Notes under the pieces: generated by a model
The model's input: the letters and a program-made list of their open reading frames with translations, nothing else
Told to the model about the DNA's origin: nothing
Database searches by the model: none
Part shown: positions 18,644 through 27,290 of the stretch, piece after piece
Position numbering within the stretch: position 1 is the first letter of the stretch
Layout of the letters: each line of letters opens with the position of its first letter
Origin: Deltaproteobacteria bacterium
Lineage (GTDB): Bacteria > Desulfobacterota > Syntrophia > Syntrophales > UBA6807
Assembly (NCBI GenBank): GCA_011056835.1
Contig: DSDU01000168.1
Span: forward strand, 1 to 36,755
DNA length: 36,755 bases
Direction of reading: 5' to 3'
Translations under genes and position numbers: made by a program

Positions 18644-18648
18644 GATAA

Positions 18649-19020
18649 TTATGATTCTTTCGATCGTGCCGCAATGAGTATCGCAAGCATTTTTGATATT
18701 TCAATACAACGGGATTCGATTTCTCTATACGTATCGTCGTCAAAATAACCTATTTCCAGTGCTATCATCGCCTGTGTCAACACTTCGGCAGATGAACCTT
18801 TAGCCATGTAAAAGTATCGTATCGCCTGTTTATCCGTATTCAGTTCATCTCCCTCGGCGATATTGCTCGGTATGGATACGGCTGCACGACGCAGTTGGTC
18901 CCGCAATCCGTAGTCTTTTGTAAACTTGCCTTTACCGGTCATATTATAAATAGCGATGGCGAGTTCTTTCCCCTTTTGCCAGACCTTGAGACTTCGGAAA
19001 CCCTTCCCTGTTATATCCAT
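18649..19020 (-). CDS. four-helix bundle protein (S23 / rRNA intervening-sequence protein family)
   Basis: FRSLKVWQKGKELAIAIYNMTGKGKFTKDYGLRDQLRRAAVSIPSNIAEGDEL...RYFYMAKGSSAEVLTQ is typical of the TIGR02436-type family. Confidence 0.92.
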   Translation of the reverse strand: MDITGKGFRSLKVWQKGKELAIAIYNMTGKGKFTKDYGLRDQLRRAAVSIPSNIAEGDELNTDKQAIRYFYMAKGSSAEVLTQAMIALEIGYFDDDTYREIESRCIEISKMLAILIAARSKES

Positions 19021-19025
19021 GCACG

Positions 19026-19060
19026 CTATGCCCTGAGCCTTATGCCTTACGCCTTGAGCC
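19026..19060 (-). repeat. 7-bp tandem array A5 between fmdB-like stop and S23-family start
   Basis: CTATGCC CTGAGCC TTATGCC TTACGCC TTGAGCC on the + strand, five in-phase units. Confidence 0.9.
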
Positions 19061-19261
19061 TTACTTAAACTTATGCGGACTGACCTTTCGCTCCATGTCG
19101 TCGAGGAACTGGGACCAGAGATTCGTTCTGAAGGCGGTTACCAGCTTCCTGCATTTTTTCCCCTTGCATTCGGGGCACTCGATAGTAATCTTCTCATCGA
19201 TTTTATGGAATACTTCAAATTCGTGGGAGCATTGTTCGCACCCGTACTGATATAACGGCAT
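19061..19261 (-). CDS. FmdB-family zinc ribbon protein
   Basis: MPLYQYGCEQCSHEFEVFHKIDEKITIECPECKGKKCRKLV. Confidence 0.9.
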   Translation of the reverse strand: MPLYQYGCEQCSHEFEVFHKIDEKITIECPECKGKKCRKLVTAFRTNLWSQFLDDMERKVSPHKFK

Positions 19262-19510
19262 ATCTTCACTCCATTGTGTTGTAATATTGGATTATAATAT
19301 TTGTTTATCGCATATTCAACGATTAAATCGCCCGCCGTACTGCGGCAATCGGATTGCACATGAGGAGTCTGCTTTACCATGCCGTGGGTGGTCGGTCAAG
19401 GAATTCAGAGAAACTCGATACAAGGCGTGTCTGCTGTAATACAATCAGCATGCGCTCAGTCGCTGAGCCGCGGCGGTGGTCTCTGTCCGGTGATGCATGT
19501 ATGGTTTTTT

Positions 19511-19537
19511 CTCTGAGACCTCTGGGTACTCTGTGGT
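19511..19537. repeat. 9-bp triplicated motif CTCTGNGNN
   Basis: CTCTGAGAC CTCTGGGTA CTCTGTGGT in perfect 9-nt phase. Confidence 0.6.
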
Positions 19538-19622
19538 AATTTTTTCATGTACTACTGTGTGCCGAAGTGTGCTGCGCCGAATACACGTATTATTGCGAAG
19601 AGGTATATGGCTGTGCCTCATA

Positions 19623-19655
19623 AAAAACCCCGGGGAATTTCTTCCCCGGGGTTTT
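19623..19655 (-). terminator. Rho-independent terminator of the porin-like gene
   Basis: AAAACCCCGGGGAAGAAATTCCCCGGGGTTTTTT on the minus strand. Confidence 0.88.
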
Positions 19656-19683
19656 GATGATCATCGTCAGGTTCGGCGGAACC

Positions 19684-20946
19684 TTAGAAGTTCATCTGGA
19701 GTTTGTGCATGATCAGCCATGCGTCGTCAACCTTGTTGGCTGAATCGCCGCCCTGGAACCAGTCGCCGGTCTTGAAGTAACCGAAGCCGATCCAGTATTC
19801 CAGGTTATCGAAGATCTTGTAGGTCGCTTCGAGGTCGAACTCCCATCCCATATCTTCATCCACGCGGCGTGCGGTGTAGTCCGCCCAGGCATAGGTGAGG
19901 GAGGCATGGAGGTTCAGCTTTTCCATGGGGCTGAAGCCGGCGAAGATCTGGGCCAGCGAGCCGTTGGCGATGCCGGTGCCGGTCTGGTAGCCGGTCACGT
20001 AGCCGAGACCCGTCGTATTGTCATTCCACAGAAGGACGCAGGGGTTGTAGTCGCTGCCGGGGTATCCGAGCTCGATGTCCCTCGTCTTGGGGTCGTCGCC
20101 CTCTCTGAAGGCATACTGGGCGCCCACGTAGGCCGGTCCCATGTTGAACTTGCCGTAGAGGTACCAGGCCTTGCCCTTCCAGTCGTAATCTTTTCCGACG
20201 TCGACGTCGGTCTTGCCGCCGTAGTAAAGGAATTCACCTTCCAGGTAGAGGGGGCCGAAGGTGGCCTTGAAGTAGGGAACGGGAACCCAGTTGGTCGTCT
20301 TCTGGTTGGGATTCTCTTTGTTGATCAGGTAGTAGAAGAGCAGACCGGCCTGGCCGCCGTCCCACTTGTAGATGCCGGCCACGGCGTAGGCGTCGTAGTC
20401 CTCGTCCACGTGACTAGTGCTGGGATCTCCGTCATTCTCATTGAACTTTTCCCAGAGGGCCAGGGCGATCCACGGACCGAAGACGCCGGTGTATTTGACT
20501 CTCGCGCGGCCGTCAGCTTCGGTATCGCCGAAGATCGTTCCCCACACGCCGCCCTGCTGGTAACCCACGTCGAATTTACCGATGTCGGTCTTGGCGGTGA
20601 TGTAGGCCCGGTGCCAGTAGATGTTGTCCTGCGCATAACCCTGGGTACCGGAACTAACATTGATGCGCTCCCAGTCGCCCCAGACGCGGTCCATGGCATG
20701 GAACCGGCTCGTCACGGAGAGGCCCTCCGCCACGTTGAAGACCATCTGGATCCTGAGCCGCTGGTCGTAATAGGCCCTGTTTCGCGACAGGGGCTGATTC
20801 ATCTTGTCATCCGCCGCGGCTTCGTTGTCGTACCAGAAGCCTCTGAGGCGGTAGTACCCGCTGAAGTCTGCATCCACCGCAAAGGCCGGCGCCGTAAAGG
20901 CAAACACGAGGCCCAGTGCGAGCAGCGCTACTAACAGTTTTCTCAT
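19684..20946 (-). CDS. outer-membrane porin-like beta-barrel protein
   Basis: Signal peptide MRKLLVALLALGLVFAFTAPAFA, aromatic-rich alternating strands, C-terminal aromatic (LQMNF). Confidence 0.8.
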   Translation of the reverse strand: MRKLLVALLALGLVFAFTAPAFAVDADFSGYYRLRGFWYDNEAAADDKMNQPLSRNRAYYDQRLRIQMVFNVAEGLSVTSRFHAMDRVWGDWERINVSSGTQGYAQDNIYWHRAYITAKTDIGKFDVGYQQGGVWGTIFGDTEADGRARVKYTGVFGPWIALALWEKFNENDGDPSTSHVDEDYDAYAVAGIYKWDGGQAGLLFYYLINKENPNQKTTNWVPVPYFKATFGPLYLEGEFLYYGGKTDVDVGKDYDWKGKAWYLYGKFNMGPAYVGAQYAFREGDDPKTRDIELGYPGSDYNPCVLLWNDNTTGLGYVTGYQTGTGIANGSLAQIFAGFSPMEKLNLHASLTYAWADYTARRVDEDMGWEFDLEATYKIFDNLEYWIGFGYFKTGDWFQGGDSANKVDDAWLIMHKLQMNF

Positions 20947-20989
20947 ATCATTCTCCTCCAAAAGTGTTTTAGCTTAAACTGTGTTATGT

Positions 20990-21013
20990 CTCCCCGCTGC
21001 AAGTTTCGGGGAG
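20990..21013 (-). other. stem-loop in porin 5' UTR
   Basis: CTCCCCG...CGGGGAG, 7-bp stem. Confidence 0.45.
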
Positions 21014-21172
21014 CTTTTCTCTCCAACCGTTGTACAAGCGTTTCGCCTCCCCCGGCCATCGACCGATCGCCGGCGGGGCGCCTCTGTTCCCGTCCCCCGC
21101 GTCACCCCCTTTCGCCGCTCTTTCTTTCATAGAGCATAGTCGGAGCACACCACCCCGTTTACATTTTTGATA

Positions 21173-21201
21173 CTGGTACCACCGTAACCCGGTGATGTCA
21201 A
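21173..21201 (-). promoter_or_regulatory. possible porin promoter
   Basis: Minus strand TTGACA-N17-TACCAG; weak -10. Confidence 0.35.
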
Positions 21202-21222
21202 GCCTTTTTTCACCGTCGGTAC

Positions 21223-22932
21223 TTAATTCAGCTTCAAATCGTAGGCCACCAGGACGCTCCGGGGCCTGGTCATCCCCGTGCCCAGCACGAGGGCGAGCAC
21301 CAGCTCCTTGTTGCCGTCATTATCCACGTCCTTGAACTGATAATCGGCGACATAGCCCTGGATGGGACGGGTCTTCCAGTTCTGCACGAATCCGAGGCCG
21401 TCGAACTCCAGGTTATAGATCTCGCTTTTGGTAAAAGTGCTGACGTTTCTGAACAGACGTCCCGTGGCGGACAGATTTTTCACGATGATGATCTCTTTTT
21501 TTCCGTCCCCGGTGGTGTCGCAGGTGAGGATCCTCACGTTGATAAAGGTCTTTCCCTCCTCGTCGGACCAGGTTGACGATCCGGCGCCCCCGGGCTTCCT
21601 GAAGTCGATGCTGTTGCTGCTTCCCCCGAAGACCTCGTCGCTCTTCCAGATCAGTTCGTCGCTTCCGCCGAGGATTTCGATCCTGCTGAGGGGTTTTTCC
21701 GTTTTTTCGAAGATCTTCAGGCGGTCATAGGTATCGAGGGCGATGACCACGTCTTTTCCCCCCAGTCCGACACTGTCGATGGTGAGGCCGTACACGGAGA
21801 GACCCTCCGGGATGGGCATCCGGTTCCCCCGGACATACTTCCCGTCGCTCCATCGTATCTCGTGGATCGCGTTTTCGAAGACGCTGTTGATTCCCCGGGT
21901 CTGTCCGATCAGGAGCGGTCCCTCCCCGGTCGGTATGACCCGCAGAAACCATGGAAGTCCGGAGGCGACGGCGACATAGTTCTCCCCGTCGAATTCAAGG
22001 ACAAACGATGATACTCTGTTATTCACAAAGGCGGTCACGATGATTTCGTCGATGCCGTTGTTGTTGACGTCAGCCACATCGACGGCGATGTTGTTGTCGT
22101 AGGACCTGCCCGATCGCTTGTGAAGCAGTTGCAGCGACGTTCCTTCCTTCTTATAAATCATGACATCGGTTCCGTCGATGACAACGATTTCGTTGGTGCC
22201 GTCTCCGTTGACATCTCCGATATCCATCCCCTTGAATTCCACGGGATAGCGCTGGGTCATCCAGAAGTCTTTCCGGTCAAGGGGGCGTGCGGCGTTGATG
22301 AAATCGGGATTGATCACCGCCGTCAGGGTTCCCTGAGGCGTTTTCAACGCTTCCACCGCCGGGACTCCCGCCGACACGGTCGGCTGTCCTCCCGCGGGCT
22401 GCGTCTGCGCCGGGACGATCGCGGGCTCCGCCGGGGGAGGAATGTACGTGGAGGGAACATGTCCCAGGAGGTGATGCTGGATCTTTCCGGCGAAGGTATC
22501 CATCCTGGGGATGATCTCGTCGAGTCCCCGGCACTGTTCGAAGATGCCCACCGGCGATGTGGCGGCTCCCACATCAAAGAGCTTCCCGTCCAGGCTGACG
22601 CTGTTTCCGATTTTGGTGATGCTTCCCCACACGACGTAATCGGCATTGAGCGACTGCCCGATACCATGCATATCCGCCGCCGTCAGGTCTTTTTTGCCTG
22701 ATTGCTTCATTGATTCAATAACGGCATTCTTGCCGATCACCGCCGTCTGGCCGCCGGCGGCAAGCCTCGATATAAGCATGTCCCAGACGCCGTTTCGCAC
22801 GTAGTCGATATTTTCGGAGCTGTGAATCGAAAAGGGAAGAACGGCGATGGTTTTGACGTCCTTTGCCCATGCCGGGCCCGCAATGAAAAGAACCACGGCG
22901 ACGCACAGGGAAAAGACGAATTTTTTTCTCAT
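21223..22932 (-). CDS. secreted FG-GAP/VCBS-repeat protein with TolB-N/FlgO-like N-terminal domain
   Basis: Signal peptide MRKKFVFSLCVAVVLFIAGPAWA; KTIAVLPFSIHSSENIDYVRNGVWDMLISRL; Ca-loop-like DIGDVNGDGTNEIVVIDG, DVADVNNNGIDEIIVTA, FKDVDNDGNKELVLAL. Confidence 0.75.
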   Translation of the reverse strand: MRKKFVFSLCVAVVLFIAGPAWAKDVKTIAVLPFSIHSSENIDYVRNGVWDMLISRLAAGGQTAVIGKNAVIESMKQSGKKDLTAADMHGIGQSLNADYVVWGSITKIGNSVSLDGKLFDVGAATSPVGIFEQCRGLDEIIPRMDTFAGKIQHHLLGHVPSTYIPPPAEPAIVPAQTQPAGGQPTVSAGVPAVEALKTPQGTLTAVINPDFINAARPLDRKDFWMTQRYPVEFKGMDIGDVNGDGTNEIVVIDGTDVMIYKKEGTSLQLLHKRSGRSYDNNIAVDVADVNNNGIDEIIVTAFVNNRVSSFVLEFDGENYVAVASGLPWFLRVIPTGEGPLLIGQTRGINSVFENAIHEIRWSDGKYVRGNRMPIPEGLSVYGLTIDSVGLGGKDVVIALDTYDRLKIFEKTEKPLSRIEILGGSDELIWKSDEVFGGSSNSIDFRKPGGAGSSTWSDEEGKTFINVRILTCDTTGDGKKEIIIVKNLSATGRLFRNVSTFTKSEIYNLEFDGLGFVQNWKTRPIQGYVADYQFKDVDNDGNKELVLALVLGTGMTRPRSVLVAYDLKLN

Positions 22933-23179
22933 GGATCTATCTCCTTTGCTCTGGTGCCGTGACGGACACCTTGTGCTGTGAAAATGAATGTTGAACTTTA
23001 ATTGATGAGCGCCGGGCATGTCAAGGAAATTCGCCGCCGCCTGACGCCTCAGGAATTATGGAGACGGTGAAGGACGGGGGGTCAGGGCGAAAGGATATCT
23101 GCATTTCATGCCCCGAAGGCGCTTCCGGCGGAGCAGGAAAGGGCATGGTCCGCCGGGGCGGACAGGATAACTTTTTTCC

Positions 23180-23208
23180 TTGACATGGGCACCGTGCTAA
23201 TTTATACT
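23180..23208 (+). promoter_or_regulatory. sigma70-like promoter of acs
   Basis: TTGACA-N17-TATACT (11/12 match to consensus). Confidence 0.8.
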
Positions 23209-23314
23209 CGCTCGAATTTAAAAAAGGATATCTGTGTCTTGTATAGGAATAGGAAGAGACAAGTGGGTCTCACTAAAGATAACGTGATAAAGCAGAAATG
23301 GAGGTAGTGAGAAG

Positions 23315-25285
23315 ATGGCAGAAGAGAAGGTTCAACTAAAGGATGTCTATCCGGTACCTGACCGGATTAAAAAGATGGCCTGGATCAGCGGCAAGGAAGC
23401 ATACGAAGCGATTTACAAGCGATCCATCGAAGAGCCCGAGGCATTCTGGGCGGAAATCGCCGATGAGTATGTGGAATGGTTCAAGAAATGGGACAAAGTG
23501 GAGGATTACAACTTCGATATGAGAAAAGGTCCCATCTACGTTAAATACTTCGACGGCGGGAAGCTCAATGTGTCCTATAACTGTCTGGATAAACATCTGA
23601 AGACAAGGGGTGACAAGGTCGCCATCCAGTGGGAAGGGAACGAGCCCGGTGAGGAAAAGGCGTATACGTATAAGGCGCTGCACCAAGAAGTCTGCAAGTT
23701 TGCCAATGTCCTGAAGGCCAACGGTATCAAGAAGGGCGACAGGGTATGCCTGTATCTCCCCATGATTCCCGAACTGGCCATTGCCATGCTGGCATGTACC
23801 CGCATCGGCGCAGTCCATACAATCGTTTTCGGCGGTTTCAGTTCCGATGCCCTTCGTGACCGGATTCAGGACAGCGCATCCAAGCTGCTCGTCGTGTGCG
23901 ACGGCACCTTCCGCGGTTCCAAGGCGGTGCCCCAGAAGGCGAATGCAGACGACGCAGTCAAAGTCTGTCCCTCCATCGAAAAAGTTATCGTCGTCGAGCG
24001 TGTCGGCGACAAGATCAAATGCGATTGGGAGAAGGGCAGAGATCTCTGGTGGCACGATGAAATGGCAAAAGTCGGCGCCGACTGCGAACCCGAGTGGATG
24101 GATGCGGAAGATCCCCTCTTTACCCTGTATACCTCCGGTTCGACGGGAAAACCGAAGGGTGTCCTGCACACCACCGGCGGCTATCTTGTCTATGTTGCCT
24201 ATACGCACAAGATGATCTTCGACTATCATGACGAAGACATCTACTGGTGCACCGCCGATATCGGCTGGGTAACCGGTCACAGCTATATCGTGTACGGTCC
24301 CCTCTGCAACGGCGCCACATCGGTCATGTTTGAAGGTGTGCCCAATTATCCCGATATCAGCCGGTTCTGGAAAATCGTGGAAAAATACAAAGTAAATATT
24401 TTCTACACCGCCCCCACGGCAATCCGTGCCATCGCCAAAGAAGGCGACGACTGGGTCAAGAAGGCGGATATTTCATCACTGAGAATCCTCGGCACCGTCG
24501 GCGAGCCCATCAATCCCGAGGCGTGGAACTGGTACTACAACCTGATCGGCCGCGGCGAGTGTCCCATCGTCGATACATGGTGGCAGACCGAAACAGGCGG
24601 CATCCTGATCACACCGCTTCCCGGCGCCACGGCGATTAAACCGGGTATGGCAACGGTTCCGTTCCCCGGTGTCTGGCCGGTGCTGCTCGATGACGAAGGC
24701 AAGGAGATCGATGAAACGGTGGCCTCCGGAGCCCTCTGCATGAAGAAACCTTGGCCGGGTATCATGAGGGGCGTCTATGGCGATCCCACCAGATTCCAGG
24801 AAACATACTTCGAACAGTTCCCCGGCTACTATGTCGCCGGTGACGGTGCGAGACGTGATGCCGACGGTTACTACCAGATTACCGGTCGTATCGACGATGT
24901 CATCAATGTGTCGGGACACCGAATGGGAACGGCGGAAGTGGAGAGCGCCCTCGTTGCCCATGCATCCGTTGCGGAGGCGGCGGTTGTCGGCTATCCCCAT
25001 GAAGTGAAGGGCCAGTCGATCTATGCCTATGTGACGCTCAAGGCGGGTGTGGAAAAAACGGACGCCCTGAAGAAGGAACTGGTTGCCCACGTACGACGTG
25101 AGATCGGACCGATCGCGACGCCGGAAAAGATTCAGTGGGCCGACGGTCTTCCCAAGACCAGGAGCGGCAAGATCATGAGAAGAATTCTGAAGAAGGTGGC
25201 GGCGAACGATCTCGGCGATCTCGGCGATACGACCACCCTGGCGGATCCGTCAGTTGTCGATGATATCGTAAACAACAGACTGTAG
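23315..25285 (+). CDS. acs: acetyl-CoA synthetase (AMP-forming)
   Basis: [86 protein letters not shown]. Confidence 0.95.
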   Translation: MAEEKVQLKDVYPVPDRIKKMAWISGKEAYEAIYKRSIEEPEAFWAEIADEYVEWFKKWDKVEDYNFDMRKGPIYVKYFDGGKLNVSYNCLDKHLKTRGDKVAIQWEGNEPGEEKAYTYKALHQEVCKFANVLKANGIKKGDRVCLYLPMIPELAIAMLACTRIGAVHTIVFGGFSSDALRDRIQDSASKLLVVCDGTFRGSKAVPQKANADDAVKVCPSIEKVIVVERVGDKIKCDWEKGRDLWWHDEMAKVGADCEPEWMDAEDPLFTLYTSGSTGKPKGVLHTTGGYLVYVAYTHKMIFDYHDEDIYWCTADIGWVTGHSYIVYGPLCNGATSVMFEGVPNYPDISRFWKIVEKYKVNIFYTAPTAIRAIAKEGDDWVKKADISSLRILGTVGEPINPEAWNWYYNLIGRGECPIVDTWWQTETGGILITPLPGATAIKPGMATVPFPGVWPVLLDDEGKEIDETVASGALCMKKPWPGIMRGVYGDPTRFQETYFEQFPGYYVAGDGARRDADGYYQITGRIDDVINVSGHRMGTAEVESALVAHASVAEAAVVGYPHEVKGQSIYAYVTLKAGVEKTDALKKELVAHVRREIGPIATPEKIQWADGLPKTRSGKIMRRILKKVAANDLGDLGDTTTLADPSVVDDIVNNRL

Positions 25286-25296
25286 TATTCGTGTGT

Positions 25297-25330
25297 GGCC
25301 CTCCGCCCGTGGCGGGGGGCCATGACCTTT
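25297..25330 (+). terminator. possible terminator after acs
   Basis: GGCCCTCCGCCcgtGGCGGGGGGCC hairpin followed by a weak T tract. Confidence 0.45.
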
Positions 25331-25416
25331 TAATAATACAAAAACTATAACGATGAGCGGGCCGGCGCAGCGAAATGGAGCGGCGGATGGGCGTTCATCT
25401 GTGAAAGGAGGTCATT

Positions 25417-26187
25417 GTGAACATAGTAGCATGTGTAAAACAGGTCCCCGATACGGAAGCCTTGATCAAGGTAAAAGCGGACGGATCAGGTATTGAAGAA
25501 GGGGGAATCAAATGGGTCATGAGTCCCTATGATGAATTTGGTGTGGAAGAGGCCCTCAAGACGAAGGAGAAGTTCGGTGGTGAGGTGACCATCGTATCGA
25601 TCGGACCCGCCAGAACGATGGAAACGGTCAGGACGGCTCTTGCCATGGGTGCCGAAAAGGGAATTCATATCGATGATCCCGCATTGTACAACGCCGATGC
25701 TTATGCGACGGCGAGCGCCCTTGCCGCGGCGATCAAAGGTATACCCCATGACATTATCTTCTGCGGCATGAGGGCGATTGACGACGATTCCGGACAGGTC
25801 GGTTCAATCCTGGCGGAACTGCTCGGACTGCCCTCAGTGACGGTTATCACCAAACTGGATATAGAAGGTTCCACGGCAAAAGCGATTAAGCCGATCGAAG
25901 GCGCCCAGCTTCTCATCGAAACGTCCCTCCCCTGTGTCATTACGGCACAGAAGGGTTTGAATGAGCCCCGCTATGCATCGCTGCCCGGTATCATGAAAGC
26001 CAAAAAGAAACCGGTCGAGGTGAAGAAAGCCGCCGATCTCGGTCTGACTGTCGAGCAGAAATCAACGGTAGCAAAAATGTCACCGCCTCCTGCCAGACCT
26101 CCTGGAAAGATCATCCAAGGGGATGATCCGGCTGCCAAGGCTGCTGAGGTGATCAGACTTCTCAGAGAAGAAGCCAAGGTTATTTAA
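25417..26187 (+). CDS. etfB: electron transfer flavoprotein beta subunit
   Basis: NIVACVKQVPDTEALIKV, MSPYDEFGVEEAL, DDDSGQVGSILAELLGLPSVT; GTG start after AAAGGAGGT. Confidence 0.93.
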   Translation: MNIVACVKQVPDTEALIKVKADGSGIEEGGIKWVMSPYDEFGVEEALKTKEKFGGEVTIVSIGPARTMETVRTALAMGAEKGIHIDDPALYNADAYATASALAAAIKGIPHDIIFCGMRAIDDDSGQVGSILAELLGLPSVTVITKLDIEGSTAKAIKPIEGAQLLIETSLPCVITAQKGLNEPRYASLPGIMKAKKKPVEVKKAADLGLTVEQKSTVAKMSPPPARPPGKIIQGDDPAAKAAEVIRLLREEAKVI

Positions 26188-26214
26188 CTTGAGGAAGAAT
26201 GGAGGAAAAAAACA

Positions 26215-27189
26215 ATGGCAAAAGGTGTATGGATAGTAGCAGAACAGAGGGATGGAGCCCTTCGAAAAATAAGTTTCGAGATTGCCAGTACCGCCAGAAA
26301 GCTCGCTGATGAGCTGGGCGATGAAGTATGCGCAGTTCTCTTGGGATCCGGTGTGGAAGCCATGGCCGCTGAACTGGCGAAGTACGGCGTCGATAAAGTA
26401 TTCGTGGCGGATGATGCCGCATTGGAACCCTATACGACCGACGCCCATGCGGCGGCCGTTGCAAAGGTTGTCAAGGAAAACGATCCCGCGATCCTGTTAC
26501 TGGGCGCATCGGTTCAGGGGAAAGATCTTTCATCACGGCTGGTGGGCAAGCTCGCCACGGGGATGGCTTCAGACTGTACGGATATAAAAATAGAAGGCGG
26601 CAAGCTTCTGGCGACACGGCCCATGTATTCCGGTAAGACCTTCGGAGACATTGTCGTTTCAGGAACTCCCCAGATGGCGTCACTGCGGCCCAATGTATTC
26701 CCCGCCGTGGAAAATGCGAAGGCCGGCGAAGTCGTGAAATTCGACGCGGGCCTTGACGCCGGCGCGCTGAAAACAAAAGTTCTGGAAGTCCAGAAGGATG
26801 CGAGCGGCAAGATCGACCTGACGGAAGCCGATGTCATCGTATCGGGCGGCCGAGGCATGAAAGGTCCCGAGGGATACAGCGTGCTTGAGGAACTGGCAGG
26901 TCTCCTCGGCGGCACCGTCGGCGCTTCGAGAGCGGCAGTGGATGCCGGCTGGAGACCCCAGTCGGATCAGGTCGGACAGACCGGCAAGGTCGTGTCCCCC
27001 AATCTGTATATCGCCTGCGGTATCTCCGGAGCGATTCAGCATCTCGCCGGTATGAGTTCATCGAAATACATCGTGGCGATCAACAAAGATCCTGAAGCCC
27101 CGATTTTCGCCCGGGCGGATTACGGCATTGTCGACGATCTCTTCAAGGTTGTTCCCGAACTGACGGCGGCAGCAAAGAAGATACTGTAA
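26215..27189 (+). CDS. etfA: electron transfer flavoprotein alpha subunit
   Basis: GVWIVAEQRDGAL; VSGGRGMKGPEGYSVLEELAGLLGGTVGASRAAVDAGW; YIACGISGAIQHLAGMSSSKYIVAINKDPEAPIF. Confidence 0.95.
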   Translation: MAKGVWIVAEQRDGALRKISFEIASTARKLADELGDEVCAVLLGSGVEAMAAELAKYGVDKVFVADDAALEPYTTDAHAAAVAKVVKENDPAILLLGASVQGKDLSSRLVGKLATGMASDCTDIKIEGGKLLATRPMYSGKTFGDIVVSGTPQMASLRPNVFPAVENAKAGEVVKFDAGLDAGALKTKVLEVQKDASGKIDLTEADVIVSGGRGMKGPEGYSVLEELAGLLGGTVGASRAAVDAGWRPQSDQVGQTGKVVSPNLYIACGISGAIQHLAGMSSSKYIVAINKDPEAPIFARADYGIVDDLFKVVPELTAAAKKIL

Positions 27190-27205
27190 CAAAACGAGGA
27201 AGAAT

Positions 27206-27238
27206 CGGGGGTGGATGTCAATCCGCCCCTGACTTTTT
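27206..27238 (+). terminator. possible internal terminator between etfA and the Etf:quinone oxidoreductase-like gene
   Basis: GGGGGTGGATgtcaATCCGCCCC followed by TGACTTTTT. Confidence 0.5.
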
Positions 27239-27290
27239 CTGCATACATCATTCTGTGTGAATAAAAAATTTTTGTGAGTTTGGAGGCATT

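Noticed and set aside
19906-20934. 342-aa + strand ORF antisense to the porin-like gene
   Set aside because: GC-rich mirror frame of a real coding gene; V/G/D-rich composition, no recognisable motifs.
23336-24280. 314-aa minus-strand ORF antisense to acs
   Set aside because: Lies fully inside a clearly coding acs gene; shadow frame of codon bias.
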